In this document: one piece after another, positions 34,526 through 47,991 of the stretch
How the letters are laid out: each line of letters begins with the position of its first letter
How positions within the stretch are numbered: the stretch's first letter is position 1
Source of the DNA: Pseudomonas sp. MTM4
GTDB lineage: Bacteria; Pseudomonadota; Gammaproteobacteria; Pseudomonadales; Pseudomonadaceae
Assembly: GCF_019355055.1 (NCBI RefSeq)
Contig: NZ_CP048411.1
Span: forward strand, 4,139,001 to 4,203,000
Direction of reading: 5' to 3'
DNA length: 64,000 nucleotides
Notes under the pieces: generated by a model
Database searches by the model: none
What the model was told of the DNA's origin: nothing
The model's input: only the letters and a program-made list of their open reading frames with translations
Made by a program: the position numbers and the translations under genes

Positions 34526-36634
34526 TTAGAGCAGTGGGCCGATGGTCCCGCAGGATTTGTTCGCCGCGTGCTTTTGCAGAACTGGCAGCTGCGGACGTGG
34601 CTTTCCACTCTTCACGTCCAGCGACAGCGCGTAGTCGCCCCACCATGGACCGGCAGCCCAGTAGGTGCTTGGGATGCAGTTCTGGTTGAGATACTTCAAC
34701 AGGTTGTCCGTCGCTACGATTGCTGAGGACGAGAAGTCCGGCGCGCCGTGTTCACCGATGAAGCCACGCAGCTTGTTTTTCCTGAGCCACTCGACGAAAG
34801 GCTTGGCCCGATTGACGCCGATCATTGGGTCGTAGACCTCTTTCCTGTTGGTGTAATAGCCCGAATAATCCTTGTCGAAATACAGGTGGGCTTCGAATAC
34901 CAGATTGTTTTTCGAATCACGCATCCAAGCGTCGTTGACCAGCTGGGTGTTATAGGACGGCCAGTGGAATGCGCTGGACCAGCGGTCGCCGGCAATGACT
35001 ACCCAGCGTTTGGAGTCGATCGCACGGATGCTCTTCGCCGCAGCCAAGGCAGCGGTGGGCCACTTGCCGTTTGTGGTGTGTGGCTCGTTCATCAGTCCAT
35101 AGCCATAAACTGCCGGGTGGTTGGCAACCTTTTGTGCAATGCGGCGCCAGGCATCGGCAAAAGCGCTAACGGGCACTTCATTGGAACCGATCATCTTGCC
35201 GTAGTAGCGATAGTAGTTATGCATGTCGAGGACGACTTGCATGTTGTACTTCTTTGCATAGTCAAGCGTCGCCATCATTCGCGCCAGCTCGGCGCTGTTC
35301 AGCTCGCCGTTGAGCCTCGGTTGAATCCGTTCCCAACGAAATGGCAAACGTACCAGCTTCAGGTTGCGTTCGGCGTAGCGCTTGAAGTCAGCTTCGCCCG
35401 GATAGATGTAGTGCTTTAGGTATGTCCCCGGCAAGGCGACGTCAGCACCAAACTCGGCACCGGCCAGGTTGATGCCGACCAGGTTGATGGGGTTTGCCAC
35501 TGGTGCGTCGTTGGCTGGAGCGTTAGTTCCGGTGCTCGGGCTTGCCTGACTGAAACCGGTGCTGCTAACCGACACGGTTCGCGGATAGCCCACGGCCTTC
35601 CCGTTGATGGCGCCGCCGTCCATCATCACCGTCATATTGCCGCCTGAGTAATAGATCAGGTTGATAGTGCGTACCTGGCCATCGGCAAACCTGACCTTTG
35701 CGCCCTTGTGAAATGCTGCCTTGTTCTGTGCGGTCGCCTTGACTGAAATGCCTACGAACTTGCTGGTGGTGTAGACACCGTTAACGAAGTCGCCACCGTT
35801 AAAGGAATTCAGCGCAGTCGTCAGGGATGGGGACGAACTGTTCGACGGCGGGGTGGCTACAGGCTTGGAGGGCTGGCTAGGTGCAACCGGAGCTGGAGCC
35901 GCAGGCGTGCTCGGCTTGCTGGTCGCGGTGAACAGCTTGTTGGGATGGCCGAGCGAACTGCTGAGTTTGCCGCCGGAAAGCATCACACTCATGTTGTTGC
36001 CGGAGATGTACACCGCAGTGATGGCGCGAGTCTCGCCATTTGCGAGCTTCACCGAGGCGCCAGGCTTGAATGCCGAACGATTGGTCGTGGTCAGTGGGAT
36101 CGAATAGCCCGCCGATTTGCGCCACACACCATTCTGCCAATCGCTGTTGGTGTAATTGTTGATGGCGCTGCTATGGCTGGACGTACTGGCCGAGGGTGCC
36201 GGCTGCGGTGCGGCGATTGCCGGCGCGCCTGTATCCGAGCCCAGCGCCGAAACCGTTTTCGGGTAACCGGTGGCTGCGGCGTTGAGCGTTGCGCCCGACA
36301 GCATCACGCTCATATGCGCACCGGAAAAATAGACGACCTTCACCGAACGAATCTCGCCGTTCGCCAGCTTTACCTGTGCGCCTTTTTTGAATGCGGCTTT
36401 GTTAGCCGTTGTCGCCGGGATGGAAAACCCCGCCGATTTACGCCAGGTCCCCTTGTTCCACTCAGGACTGGTGAAGTCGTTGACTTGCGCGGTGGCGATG
36501 GCCCTCGTCGCGCTTGCAGCGGACGAGGTAGCTGCTGCGTTGGCATCCTGGACCGTAGTGAGGCCAAACATCGCGGTAAGCATGAAGGCGCCGAGTACTG
36601 CTCGTGGTGCGCCCGAGACTGCTTTGAGGAACAT
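34526..36634 (-). CDS. Secreted GH5 glycoside hydrolase with three N-terminal repeat modules
   Basis: A 702-residue exported enzyme. The signal peptide ends near DANA (residue 33). Three copies of a ~78-residue module lie at about 52-130, 159-237 and 277-357 (shared wording: WRKSAG.SIP, AAFKKGAQVKLANGE, YFSG..MSVMLSG, GYPKTVS), joined by Pro/Ser/Thr-rich linkers. The GH5 domain spans about 383-695: acid/base E517 (YGYGLMNEPH), nucleophile E628 (RGFIGEHGAP), and VLDMHNYYRYYG. It cleaves a beta-linked glucan or mannan outside the cell; cellulase is the usual label. The modules may bind carbohydrate. Its upstream region is AT-rich, suggesting transfer. Confidence 0.88.
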   Translation of the reverse strand: MFLKAVSGAPRAVLGAFMLTAMFGLTTVQDANAAATSSAASATRAIATAQVNDFTSPEWNKGTWRKSAGFSIPATTANKAAFKKGAQVKLANGEIRSVKVVYFSGAHMSVMLSGATLNAAATGYPKTVSALGSDTGAPAIAAPQPAPSASTSSHSSAINNYTNSDWQNGVWRKSAGYSIPLTTTNRSAFKPGASVKLANGETRAITAVYISGNNMSVMLSGGKLSSSLGHPNKLFTATSKPSTPAAPAPVAPSQPSKPVATPPSNSSSPSLTTALNSFNGGDFVNGVYTTSKFVGISVKATAQNKAAFHKGAKVRFADGQVRTINLIYYSGGNMTVMMDGGAINGKAVGYPRTVSVSSTGFSQASPSTGTNAPANDAPVANPINLVGINLAGAEFGADVALPGTYLKHYIYPGEADFKRYAERNLKLVRLPFRWERIQPRLNGELNSAELARMMATLDYAKKYNMQVVLDMHNYYRYYGKMIGSNEVPVSAFADAWRRIAQKVANHPAVYGYGLMNEPHTTNGKWPTAALAAAKSIRAIDSKRWVVIAGDRWSSAFHWPSYNTQLVNDAWMRDSKNNLVFEAHLYFDKDYSGYYTNRKEVYDPMIGVNRAKPFVEWLRKNKLRGFIGEHGAPDFSSSAIVATDNLLKYLNQNCIPSTYWAAGPWWGDYALSLDVKSGKPRPQLPVLQKHAANKSCGTIGPLL

Positions 36635-37222
36635 TGATATCTCCGGAACTTAATACGACAAAAGGCACGCGTGCCCTTTAAAAAATTGCGGAAGCATTCA
36701 TTGGGGGATGCAACAAACGAAGCACTGCCGACGACGCCACCCACTCACAACAAAGCAGCGAAACGGCAACACCGTTGGGCTCGCTTTGAATGGATAGGCT
36801 TTATATAGAAGGAATAGCAGACAGTAAAATTATTTTGGCGCCGGTAAGTCGGCATAAACCTTGGCTTTAGTTATGTGGTTTCATATTGATATTATTTGAT
36901 AGCAATAAGCTACTAATTTCAAATAATGCAACTTGTTGATTAATAAGTAATTATTATTTCCTAGGGAAACAGGCTTGGCGCTGGTTTAGATAATTACCGT
37001 TTCGCTTGTTAGTTTGTCAGCGCATAAAAGTAGCTAATCTGTTCATTGCAGAATATTTCTAAAACACATACGCGGTTAACAAGCGAAACGTAATTAGCTC
37101 GTTCATTGAAAGATAAACGCTGTTAGATGGCAGATTGATAGCTCGGCTAGAAGAGCTGATGCAGGTACGTCGAATCAGACCAGGACGACTGACTCGCCGA
37201 AGCGGCGTCGGATCACGCTAGG
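36635..37222. other. 588-bp AT-rich intergenic region with inverted repeat
   Basis: No gene seen. From about 36790 to 37130 the sequence is far richer in A+T than the neighbours (for example TTTCATATTGATATTATTTG at 36880-36899). Arms at 36993-37011 (ATTACCGTTTCGCTTGTTA) and 37077-37094 (TAACAAGCGAAACGTAAT) are complementary with one bulged base and enclose 65 bases. GTTCATTG occurs twice (37041, 37101). The GH5 promoter must lie at the left end. Confidence 0.6.
36993..37094. repeat. Inverted repeat with 18-19-bp arms
   Basis: The arms 36993-37011 and 37077-37094 pair with a single bulge and could fold into a 100-nt stem-loop in RNA or single-stranded DNA. The origin is unknown: a small RNA, a protein-binding pair of sites, or the end of a lost element. 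Confidence 0.55.
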
Positions 37223-38980
37223 TCAGCGCACCTGATCCAGGCTGTCGACGGTGAGCTCCAACGCCTTGCGCATGTCCAGGCGGGCCGAGCGACCGATGTC
37301 CTGATTGTTCATCTGATAGTTGCGCTCGGAAGGCAGAATCGGCGCGGTCAGGTCGTCGGCTTCGACCGGCTCGAAATCGCTGTCTCGGCCGATGGTCAGT
37401 GCGCTGCGACGTAACAGTTCCCGCACCTGCTCCGGCGCCAGCTGCGGGTTGATCGAGAGCATCGTCGCGATAATGCCCGTCACCATCGGGGTGGCGTATG
37501 ACGTGCCGCAATGCACCTCGCCGCGCTTGTCGGGTTCCAGCGTTGCGGCGCGCGTGCAGGCCGAGGCGGTGATGTCGACGCGCATGTCGACGTTCGATGA
37601 AGGCCGCTTGGTGACGTATTCCGGATGCTCCACCGGTACGTCGCGCTTGTCGTTGCGCTGGTGGCCGCCGACGACCAACAATTGCTCGGTGATGAATGAG
37701 GACGGCAGGCGGTAGTCATCCAGACTGGAGCGCGCCGAACCGTTGCCGGCGGAATTCACCACCAGTACGTCGGGATGCTCACGGCGCAACCAGAGGAAGA
37801 ACTCTTCGAGCAACTCCTCATAGCCGCTCATGGCGATGCCTGAACGAATCAGCGAGTCGACTTCCTCGCCCTCCACATCCCGCGTGCCGATGCGGTGGAT
37901 GCCCCAGCTCCAGTTCAATACGCGTACGCCATCCTCGACCAGGTTGACCGATGCGGCCACATTGGCGGTGATGCCGGCATCGGAATTGCGCTCGACGATC
38001 ACCTCGAAGCCGGCGCTGGCTGGCTCCAGGGCACTTAGAAAACCGCTGTCGCTTGGCTCAACACTACGCGCCGCAAGTATTCCAGTAACGGTGGTGCCGT
38101 GTTCGTCCGGCGCCTCGGCATCCCTGGCATACACGCATGTGCGCGGCTCTCGTGGATCGCAATCGCCTAAATAAGGAGCGAACTCGGGGGCGTCGAAGTC
38201 GACGTTGCGCTCGACGATGCCGATTCGCACGGGGTGCGCCTCGACAGGGGCTTGTTTGGACGGCACGCGGTGCTGGTAATAGTCGACGGCGTCCAGGAAT
38301 CGATTGGCGACCCACTCACTGTGGCGCGGCTTGGGCTCCTTGTCCTGTTCCAGCGGCTCCTCGGCGCCAGATTCTTCGATCACCACCGCGTCTACGCCTA
38401 CCTCGTTTCCCAGGCGCAGCACCATGGCGTCTCGCTCGGTCAGGTTCTTTACCGGCAGGCGCAACTGATAGATGTTGAGCGGTGCGATGGCGCCGACCAC
38501 TTCGGCTCCGTATTTCTTGGCCAGTTGCTGCGACTTCTCCAGGCCGTCGAGGTTTTCCTCGATGATCAGGCTGATCAAATCGACATAGGTGTTCAGCCCG
38601 TCCATGTTCTTGGTCACTTCGTCAGGGCCGGCTGCCAGCACGTGGCTCCCGTTCATCGTCAGCCACACCGGGTTGCTGCGGCGTTCGCCTTGCTCCAGCC
38701 AAAGCGGCCCGCTCTCGTGCTCGGACTTGCGCAATGACAGCCGCAGCTTGCCGTCATCTGAGCGGGTGGCTTGGACCGGTTTGCCGCGCAGCATCAGCCT
38801 GACGTCGCCGTCATCGAGCCCGGTCGCACGCAGACAGAAGGTCAACTGATCGTCCGAGAAGAGATCGCCGCAACGCTGCATATCCTTGAGCCGCAGCGGA
38901 GTCGATTCAGCCATCGCCAGGCTTGGGTTCAGCAGGCCCAGCGCAAGCCCGATCGATACGCAGAGATGAGCTGCCTTCAT
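37223..38980 (-). CDS. S8 subtilisin-like serine peptidase with Asp-to-Glu change in the triad
   Basis: A 585-residue exported protein (signal peptide ending LAMA). Residues ~26-245 form an N-terminal domain without a known name. The S8 core shows H294 (DEHGTTVTGI), oxyanion N413 (VVNSAGNGS) and S494 (HCGTSYATPMVTG). Where subtilases have the catalytic Asp (VAVIDSGVD), this protein reads IGIVERNVDF, placing Glu257 at the Asp position. It could be a weak or altered peptidase. The start overlaps the egtD stop by four bases, making it the third gene of an egtB-egtD-peptidase operon. Confidence 0.85.
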   Translation of the reverse strand: MKAAHLCVSIGLALGLLNPSLAMAESTPLRLKDMQRCGDLFSDDQLTFCLRATGLDDGDVRLMLRGKPVQATRSDDGKLRLSLRKSEHESGPLWLEQGERRSNPVWLTMNGSHVLAAGPDEVTKNMDGLNTYVDLISLIIEENLDGLEKSQQLAKKYGAEVVGAIAPLNIYQLRLPVKNLTERDAMVLRLGNEVGVDAVVIEESGAEEPLEQDKEPKPRHSEWVANRFLDAVDYYQHRVPSKQAPVEAHPVRIGIVERNVDFDAPEFAPYLGDCDPREPRTCVYARDAEAPDEHGTTVTGILAARSVEPSDSGFLSALEPASAGFEVIVERNSDAGITANVAASVNLVEDGVRVLNWSWGIHRIGTRDVEGEEVDSLIRSGIAMSGYEELLEEFFLWLRREHPDVLVVNSAGNGSARSSLDDYRLPSSFITEQLLVVGGHQRNDKRDVPVEHPEYVTKRPSSNVDMRVDITASACTRAATLEPDKRGEVHCGTSYATPMVTGIIATMLSINPQLAPEQVRELLRRSALTIGRDSDFEPVEADDLTAPILPSERNYQMNNQDIGRSARLDMRKALELTVDSLDQVR

Positions 38981-39948
38981 TGTCGACGCTGCAGATAGTG
39001 GACGCTGAATAGCTCAGCGGAGTCGGTCCACTGGCCGCTGCAATCGAAGCCGGCACTGTTGGCGAGATTGGCGAAGGACTCCAGCGTGTACTTGTAGGAA
39101 TTCTCGGTGTGCAGGCTTTCGCCGGCATCGAAGTGAAACCGCTGGCCGTCGACGGTCACGTCCTGCGCCTCACGGCTGATCAGATGCATTTCGATTCGCG
39201 AGTCATTTTCATTGAAGAAGGCGCGGTGAGCGAAACGTGACGGGTCGATATCGCTGTTCAGTTCTTCTCGGATACGTCGCAACAGGTTGAGGTTGAACGC
39301 CGCCGTGACATGGGCACGGTCGTTGTACGCCGCTTCGAGCACGTCGCGGTCCTTGACCAGGTCAACGCCAATCAGCACACCGCCCCTGGGCGGAAGGATA
39401 TCGTGCAGATGCCCAAGCAGTTTGCGCGCTTGCAACGGCGTGAAATTACCGATGCTGGAGCCGGGAAAGAACACCAGCGGGTGATGGATGGTGAAGTCGT
39501 CCGGCAGCGCCAGCTCATCGGAGAAGTCGGCACAGGCGGCATGTACTTCCAGCCAAGGATAGTCGGCGGCCAGGCGCTGAGTGCTGGTCAGTAGGAACTG
39601 CTCCGAGATGTCGATGCCCAGATAACTGACCGGCCGCAACCCTTCGAGCAGCAGGCGCACCTTGCGGCTGGCGCCGCTGCCCAGCTCGATCAGGTCGGTC
39701 TGCGGTCCGGCGATCTCACGGATATCGTTCGCCGCATCGGCGAGAATTCGTTCCTCGGTACGGGTCAGGTAGTACTCGGGCTGCAGGCATATCTGCTCGA
39801 AGAGCTCCGATCCGCGCCGGTCGTAGAAGAACTTCGGCGAAATATGCTTCGGCGAGGCGGCGAAGGCGGCCAACGTTTCGTCACGCAGCGAGGCCTCGTG
39901 AGGTTGCTGGGTCTGGTCATGGAAATGCACGGCTAACGCCATCGTCAT
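38977..39948 (-). CDS. egtD: L-histidine N-alpha-methyltransferase EgtD
   Basis: A 323-residue SAM-dependent methyltransferase. ATG 39948 (MTMALAVHF) overlaps the egtB stop by four bases. Family wording: SPKFFYDRRGSELFEQICLQ, PEYYLTRTEERIL, LIELGSGASRKVRLLL, and VFFPGSSIGNF. The enzyme makes hercynine (trimethylhistidine), first step of ergothioneine synthesis, in the cytosol. Length and motifs are normal. Confidence 0.93.
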   Translation of the reverse strand: MTMALAVHFHDQTQQPHEASLRDETLAAFAASPKHISPKFFYDRRGSELFEQICLQPEYYLTRTEERILADAANDIREIAGPQTDLIELGSGASRKVRLLLEGLRPVSYLGIDISEQFLLTSTQRLAADYPWLEVHAACADFSDELALPDDFTIHHPLVFFPGSSIGNFTPLQARKLLGHLHDILPPRGGVLIGVDLVKDRDVLEAAYNDRAHVTAAFNLNLLRRIREELNSDIDPSRFAHRAFFNENDSRIEMHLISREAQDVTVDGQRFHFDAGESLHTENSYKYTLESFANLANSAGFDCSGQWTDSAELFSVHYLQRRQ

Positions 39949-41240
39949 AGCTCCCTGGCCAGGCGCAGCCCGGCGAATTGCCAGCGCATGGCCGGCTGGA
40001 AAAAGTTGCGGTAGGTGGCGCGGATATGGCTTTGCGGCGTGGCGCAGCAACCGCCGCGCAGCACCATCTGGCCGGACATGAATTTGCCGTTGTACTCGCC
40101 CAGGCTGCCTTCCAGCGGGCGGAAGCCGGGGTAGGGGAGGTAAGCGCTGGCCGTCCATTCCCAGACATGTCCGAACAACTGCGCGGGCCCGTCATGGGGG
40201 GCGCTCGCCGCGACTGGCTGCAGATGATCGTTCTCCAGGAAGTTGCCGCGCAGTGGCTGTTCCCCAGCGGCGATCTCCCACTCGGCTTCGCTGGGCAGCC
40301 GGGCGCCGGCCCAGCGTGCGTAGGCATCCGCCTCGTAGAAACCGACGTGGCAGACCGGCGCCTCCAGATCCAGCGGCCGCAGCCCGCCAAGAGTCATTTC
40401 GTACCAGGCGCCGTCGTCGCGGTGCCAATACAGCGGGGCGTTCCAGCCGTGCTGTTGGATATGTGCCCAGCCATCGGACAGCCAGAGTTCACTGCGCGCG
40501 TAACCGCCGTCGGCGATGAACGACAGGTATTCGCGATTGCTCACCAATCGATCGGCCAGCTGGAAATCTTCGATGAACTGCCGATGTCGCGGTGTCTCAC
40601 AATCGAAGGCGAAACCGTTGCCGTCGTGGCCGATGTGGCGCACCCCGCCGCCATAGTCGTGCCAGCGCAGGCGGTCGTTATGCAGTGTCGGTGCCGGTTT
40701 CAGATCGTTCCGGTAAACAGGGTGCAAAGGGTTTTGCGCCAGGATGTGCTTGATGTCCATCAGCAGCAGCTCCTGATGCTGCTGTTCATGCTCGAGACCC
40801 AGCTCGACCCGGCGCAGGATTTCAGCGTCATGCTGCTGGGGTGGATTGGCCAGAAGCTCGCCCATCGCCTGATTGACGTAATGGCGGAAACGATAGACAT
40901 CGTCCACGCCGGGCCGTGAAATCAGCCCGCGCTGGGCCCGTGGGAAAGGCGTGCCGTGGGTTTCGTAATAGGAATTGAACAGGTGGTCATAAGCCTGATC
41001 GAGCGGTGTGTAGCCAGCCAGATACGGCTTGAGCACGAACGCCTCGAAGAACCAGCTGACGTGCGCCAAGTGCCATTTCGGCGGGCTGACGTCGGGCATG
41101 CTCTGGATGACGTAATCCTCGATCTGCAAGGGTGCGCAGATCGCTTCGCTGGTGGCGCGTACCTGCCGGAAGCGTTGCAGCAGGTGATCTGGTTCGGCGA
41201 GCGCCAGTTGCTGGTTTCGCCGTTCTGCCAGGTTGCCCAT
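39945..41240 (-). CDS. egtB: Ergothioneine biosynthesis protein EgtB (sulfoxide synthase)
   Basis: A 431-residue iron-dependent enzyme with an N-terminal DinB-like domain and a C-terminal FGE-sulfatase-like domain. Iron ligands are expected in PKWHLAHVSWFFE and in GLEHEQQHQELLL (HxxxH). The C-terminal GHVWEWTASAYLPYPGFRPL is the usual FGE segment. It joins hercynine to a sulfur donor (gamma-glutamylcysteine or cysteine, depending on type). egtC is absent, which favours the cysteine- or alternate-donor type. First gene of a three-gene overlapping operon. Confidence 0.92.
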   Translation of the reverse strand: MGNLAERRNQQLALAEPDHLLQRFRQVRATSEAICAPLQIEDYVIQSMPDVSPPKWHLAHVSWFFEAFVLKPYLAGYTPLDQAYDHLFNSYYETHGTPFPRAQRGLISRPGVDDVYRFRHYVNQAMGELLANPPQQHDAEILRRVELGLEHEQQHQELLLMDIKHILAQNPLHPVYRNDLKPAPTLHNDRLRWHDYGGGVRHIGHDGNGFAFDCETPRHRQFIEDFQLADRLVSNREYLSFIADGGYARSELWLSDGWAHIQQHGWNAPLYWHRDDGAWYEMTLGGLRPLDLEAPVCHVGFYEADAYARWAGARLPSEAEWEIAAGEQPLRGNFLENDHLQPVAASAPHDGPAQLFGHVWEWTASAYLPYPGFRPLEGSLGEYNGKFMSGQMVLRGGCCATPQSHIRATYRNFFQPAMRWQFAGLRLAREL

Positions 41241-41541
41241 GGCGTCCCCCTTGTTTATGCCCGGCTAGTTCGAGACCGGGAGCGGCCGAAAACCGCCTCT
41301 ATAGCGACCCGAAGCGAGGCGCAAAAGTTTCTGCGATGCGGATGCGAGAGCGCTGCAATGGCTTCGCTTCGCCTGTGATGTAAAGCCCGATTGCGTTAGG
41401 TACTGAACGATGTCCGGCTAACGGCTGTTACCGCTTTGCTGCGCTAGCCGTGGTGCCGATCTTGTTAGGCCTTCGCAAAAATGTGCGGCCGAATAAATTC
41501 GGCCCTACGGACCTGCGCGTTCAGAACGTTTGGAACAGGCC
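41241..41541. other. Intergenic region with a REP-like hairpin
   Basis: No gene. Contains the egtB promoter region and a hairpin GGCCGAAT (41487-41494) / ATTCGGCC (41497-41504) followed by CTACGG. Such GGCCGAATNNATTCGGCC units with adjacent CTAC are a known style of extragenic repeat in Pseudomonas relatives. Confidence 0.55.
41487..41504. repeat. REP-like palindrome
   Basis: Perfect 8-bp stem GGCCGAAT/ATTCGGCC with a 2-base loop in the gap between egtB and the SDR gene. Confidence 0.6.
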
Positions 41542-42237
41542 TTAGCGTTCTTCGACCGGCGGAGTAGGGCGGATAAGGATCTCGTTGACGTCCACGTGTG
41601 CCGGCTGCGACAGCGCGTAGACCACTGCTCGGCCAATGTCGTCCGGTTGCATCGCGTACGCCGGAGGTTCGTCGAACAGCGGCGTGTCGACCATGCCCGG
41701 CTCGATCAACGTGACCCGCACGCCAGTGCCGCGCAATTCCTCGCGCACGCTGAGGCCCATGCCGGTCACGGCCCATTTGCTGGCGCTGTACATCGAGCCG
41801 GGTATGACGAAGCGTCCTGCGGCCGAGCCCGTCAACAGCAAGTGGCCGCGACTGGCCTTGAGCGCCTCGATGCTGCAGCGCAGGGTCAGCCCGACGCCGT
41901 AGACATTGGTCAGCAGCATCTCGCGCCAGACTTCAGGGTCGGCGCCGCTGAAGCCGCCTTCGCTGCCGGGTATTCCGGCGTTGGCGTAGACCGCATCGAG
42001 CTGGCCGAAATGCTCCAGCACCTGCCGCACCATGGCCTGCTGCTCGGCGTATTCCTTCACATCACAGCGGATCGCCAATGCGCGCTCCGAGCCGCCGAGT
42101 TCGCTTACCAGTTCCGCGAGCTTGTGCTCGGAACGCGCCGCCAGCGCAACGCGGTAACCGGCTTCAGCGGCGAGCCGTGCAGTGGCCGCGCCGATTCCGG
42201 ATGAAGCACCGGTGATCAGCAGAACCGGATCGCTCAT
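41542..42237 (-). CDS. Short-chain dehydrogenase/reductase (SDR)
   Basis: A 231-residue SDR. ATG 42237 is preceded by GGAGGTG. The NAD(P) motif is LLITGASSGIGAATAR, the NAG motif is AVYANAGIPG, and the catalytic Ser-Tyr-Lys is TGSAAG...SMYSASKWAV. The C-terminus (DVNEILIRPT) is typical of the YdfG-like serine/3-hydroxy acid dehydrogenase branch. The substrate cannot be stated. Confidence 0.9.
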   Translation of the reverse strand: MSDPVLLITGASSGIGAATARLAAEAGYRVALAARSEHKLAELVSELGGSERALAIRCDVKEYAEQQAMVRQVLEHFGQLDAVYANAGIPGSEGGFSGADPEVWREMLLTNVYGVGLTLRCSIEALKASRGHLLLTGSAAGRFVIPGSMYSASKWAVTGMGLSVREELRGTGVRVTLIEPGMVDTPLFDEPPAYAMQPDDIGRAVVYALSQPAHVDVNEILIRPTPPVEER

Positions 42238-42251
42238 GGTCACCTCCAGAC

Positions 42252-42563
42252 TCAATAGTTTGGTGGGGTTTCCGGGATGCCGGTGTCGTCGGCCAGTACC
42301 GGCATGGTCCAGGGCTCGAGGCGCTGATCCTTGTCTTCAACGTCGAGCCGCGCCTGCTCGATGACGCTGCCGAGCCGCTGCGCGCTGCTGTATTCGTCAC
42401 GCGGCACGCTGGGCACGCGTAGCATCTCGGCACCGCTGCTCGACATCACGGTAAAACCGAAACTGTCGTCGTCCGGGTTAGCACTGGTCACGCAGCCGCA
42501 CGGCAGAAAGGCTTCGGTGACCAGCTGCATCGCATCGTCGAGTGTCAGGGGTTGAGTGTTCAT
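42252..42563 (-). CDS. Hypothetical protein, 103 residues
   Basis: Not recognised with confidence. A soluble acidic protein starting at ATG 42563 (MNTQPLTLDDAMQLVTEAFL) with FGFTVMSSSGAEMLRVPSVP in the middle; perhaps a DUF1652-like pseudomonad protein. It ends 14 bases before the SDR start and may be co-transcribed with it. A MITE-like element lies just upstream of it. Confidence 0.65.
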   Translation of the reverse strand: MNTQPLTLDDAMQLVTEAFLPCGCVTSANPDDDSFGFTVMSSSGAEMLRVPSVPRDEYSSAQRLGSVIEQARLDVEDKDQRLEPWTMPVLADDTGIPETPPNY

Positions 42564-42601
42564 GGTGCTCTCCATTGGCGGGCTGTCTCCAAGTTGACCG
42601 C

Positions 42602-42870
42602 TAGGGTCTGTTGACGTTTCGTCGCGAGCCGCGTTGCTGCGCCAAATGGCACCAGGCCAGGCGCGGGACACAGGTAATGGTTGTTCCCTTGCCAAGTCCC
42701 GCAACGCCGCATGGCGCCATTTGCCGCGCAACCCTTTGGGCCGGGCCTGTTTTTGCGCGATTCGGCGTTTCTCGTCGTTTATTTGGAACGACCAAGCTTC
42801 ACTCCTCGTGCCTTGCCTCGCGCAAAAACAGGCTCCGGCGCGGCCGCGTACGAAACGTCAACAGACCCTA
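42602..42870. mobile_element. MITE-like element with 21-bp terminal inverted repeats
   Basis: Bases 42602-42622 (TAGGGTCTGTTGACGTTTCG...) are exactly inverted at 42850-42870. Outer TA dinucleotides at both ends fit a TA target duplication. The 265-bp body has no gene and contains nested stems, such as CAAATGGC.CC (near 42650) with GG.GCCATTTG (near 42720), and GCCTGTTTTTGCGCG (near 42745) with CGCGCAAAAACAGGC (near 42815). Terminal sequence and TA duplication suggest mobilisation by an IS5/IS630-type transposase. Confidence 0.75.
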
Positions 42871-42954
42871 TGGCGAGCGGCTGTTTCCGAGTAAACGACG
42901 GGCTGCGAGCGTCTGCCCTTGTGGCTGCGCCAAGGCGGCAGCATATTCGTTCGT

Positions 42955-47712
<4,758 letters not shown>

Positions 47713-47806
47713 TGAGATTTGGGCTTCTGGCTAAAAGCGCAGCCCTGCGGTCTGCATTCGCCGCGGGTCGCGCCTCCCACTTGGCACGGTGTGCACCGGC
47801 TGCTTT

Positions 47807-47833
47807 CGTAGGAGGCCCGCCCTCGGGGCGAAG
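47807..47833. repeat. REP-like element (GTAGGAGGCCCGCCC type)
   Basis: CGTAGGAGGCCCGCCCTCGG then GGCGAAG, a Pseudomonas-type extragenic palindromic unit; a relative lies at 56013-56038 (CTCAGGAGGCGCGCCCTCGC). Confidence 0.55.
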
Positions 47834-47871
47834 CGGGGTGCAGACAATGTGAGGCGGTAAGGTCTGATGTG

Positions 47872-47940
47872 AGCTGGAGGCTGGAGGCTTGAACCTCTCA
47901 GCCTCCAGCCTCCAGCCTCCAGCCTCCAGCCTCCAGCCTC
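47872..47940. repeat. 7-bp tandem repeat (AGCCTCC) with inverted copies
   Basis: AGCCTCC is repeated about six times in a row (47900-47940). The complementary GGAGGCT occurs twice just before (47874-47889), so the block can fold into a hairpin. It lies in the gap between the lhr and rapA stops. Confidence 0.75.
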
Positions 47941-47991
47941 AGGCCTTCAGCTCAACGCCAACGACCTGAGCGTCCCAAGACCGTCAACCAA

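Noticed and set aside
36993..37094. Possible integron attC site
   Set aside because: The inverted arms look attC-like in spacing, but the conserved RYYYAAC/GTTRRRY core pairs are not in the right places and no integrase or cassette array is near.
47900..47940. CRISPR-like repeat array
   Set aside because: Units are 7 bp with no spacers; a simple tandem repeat.
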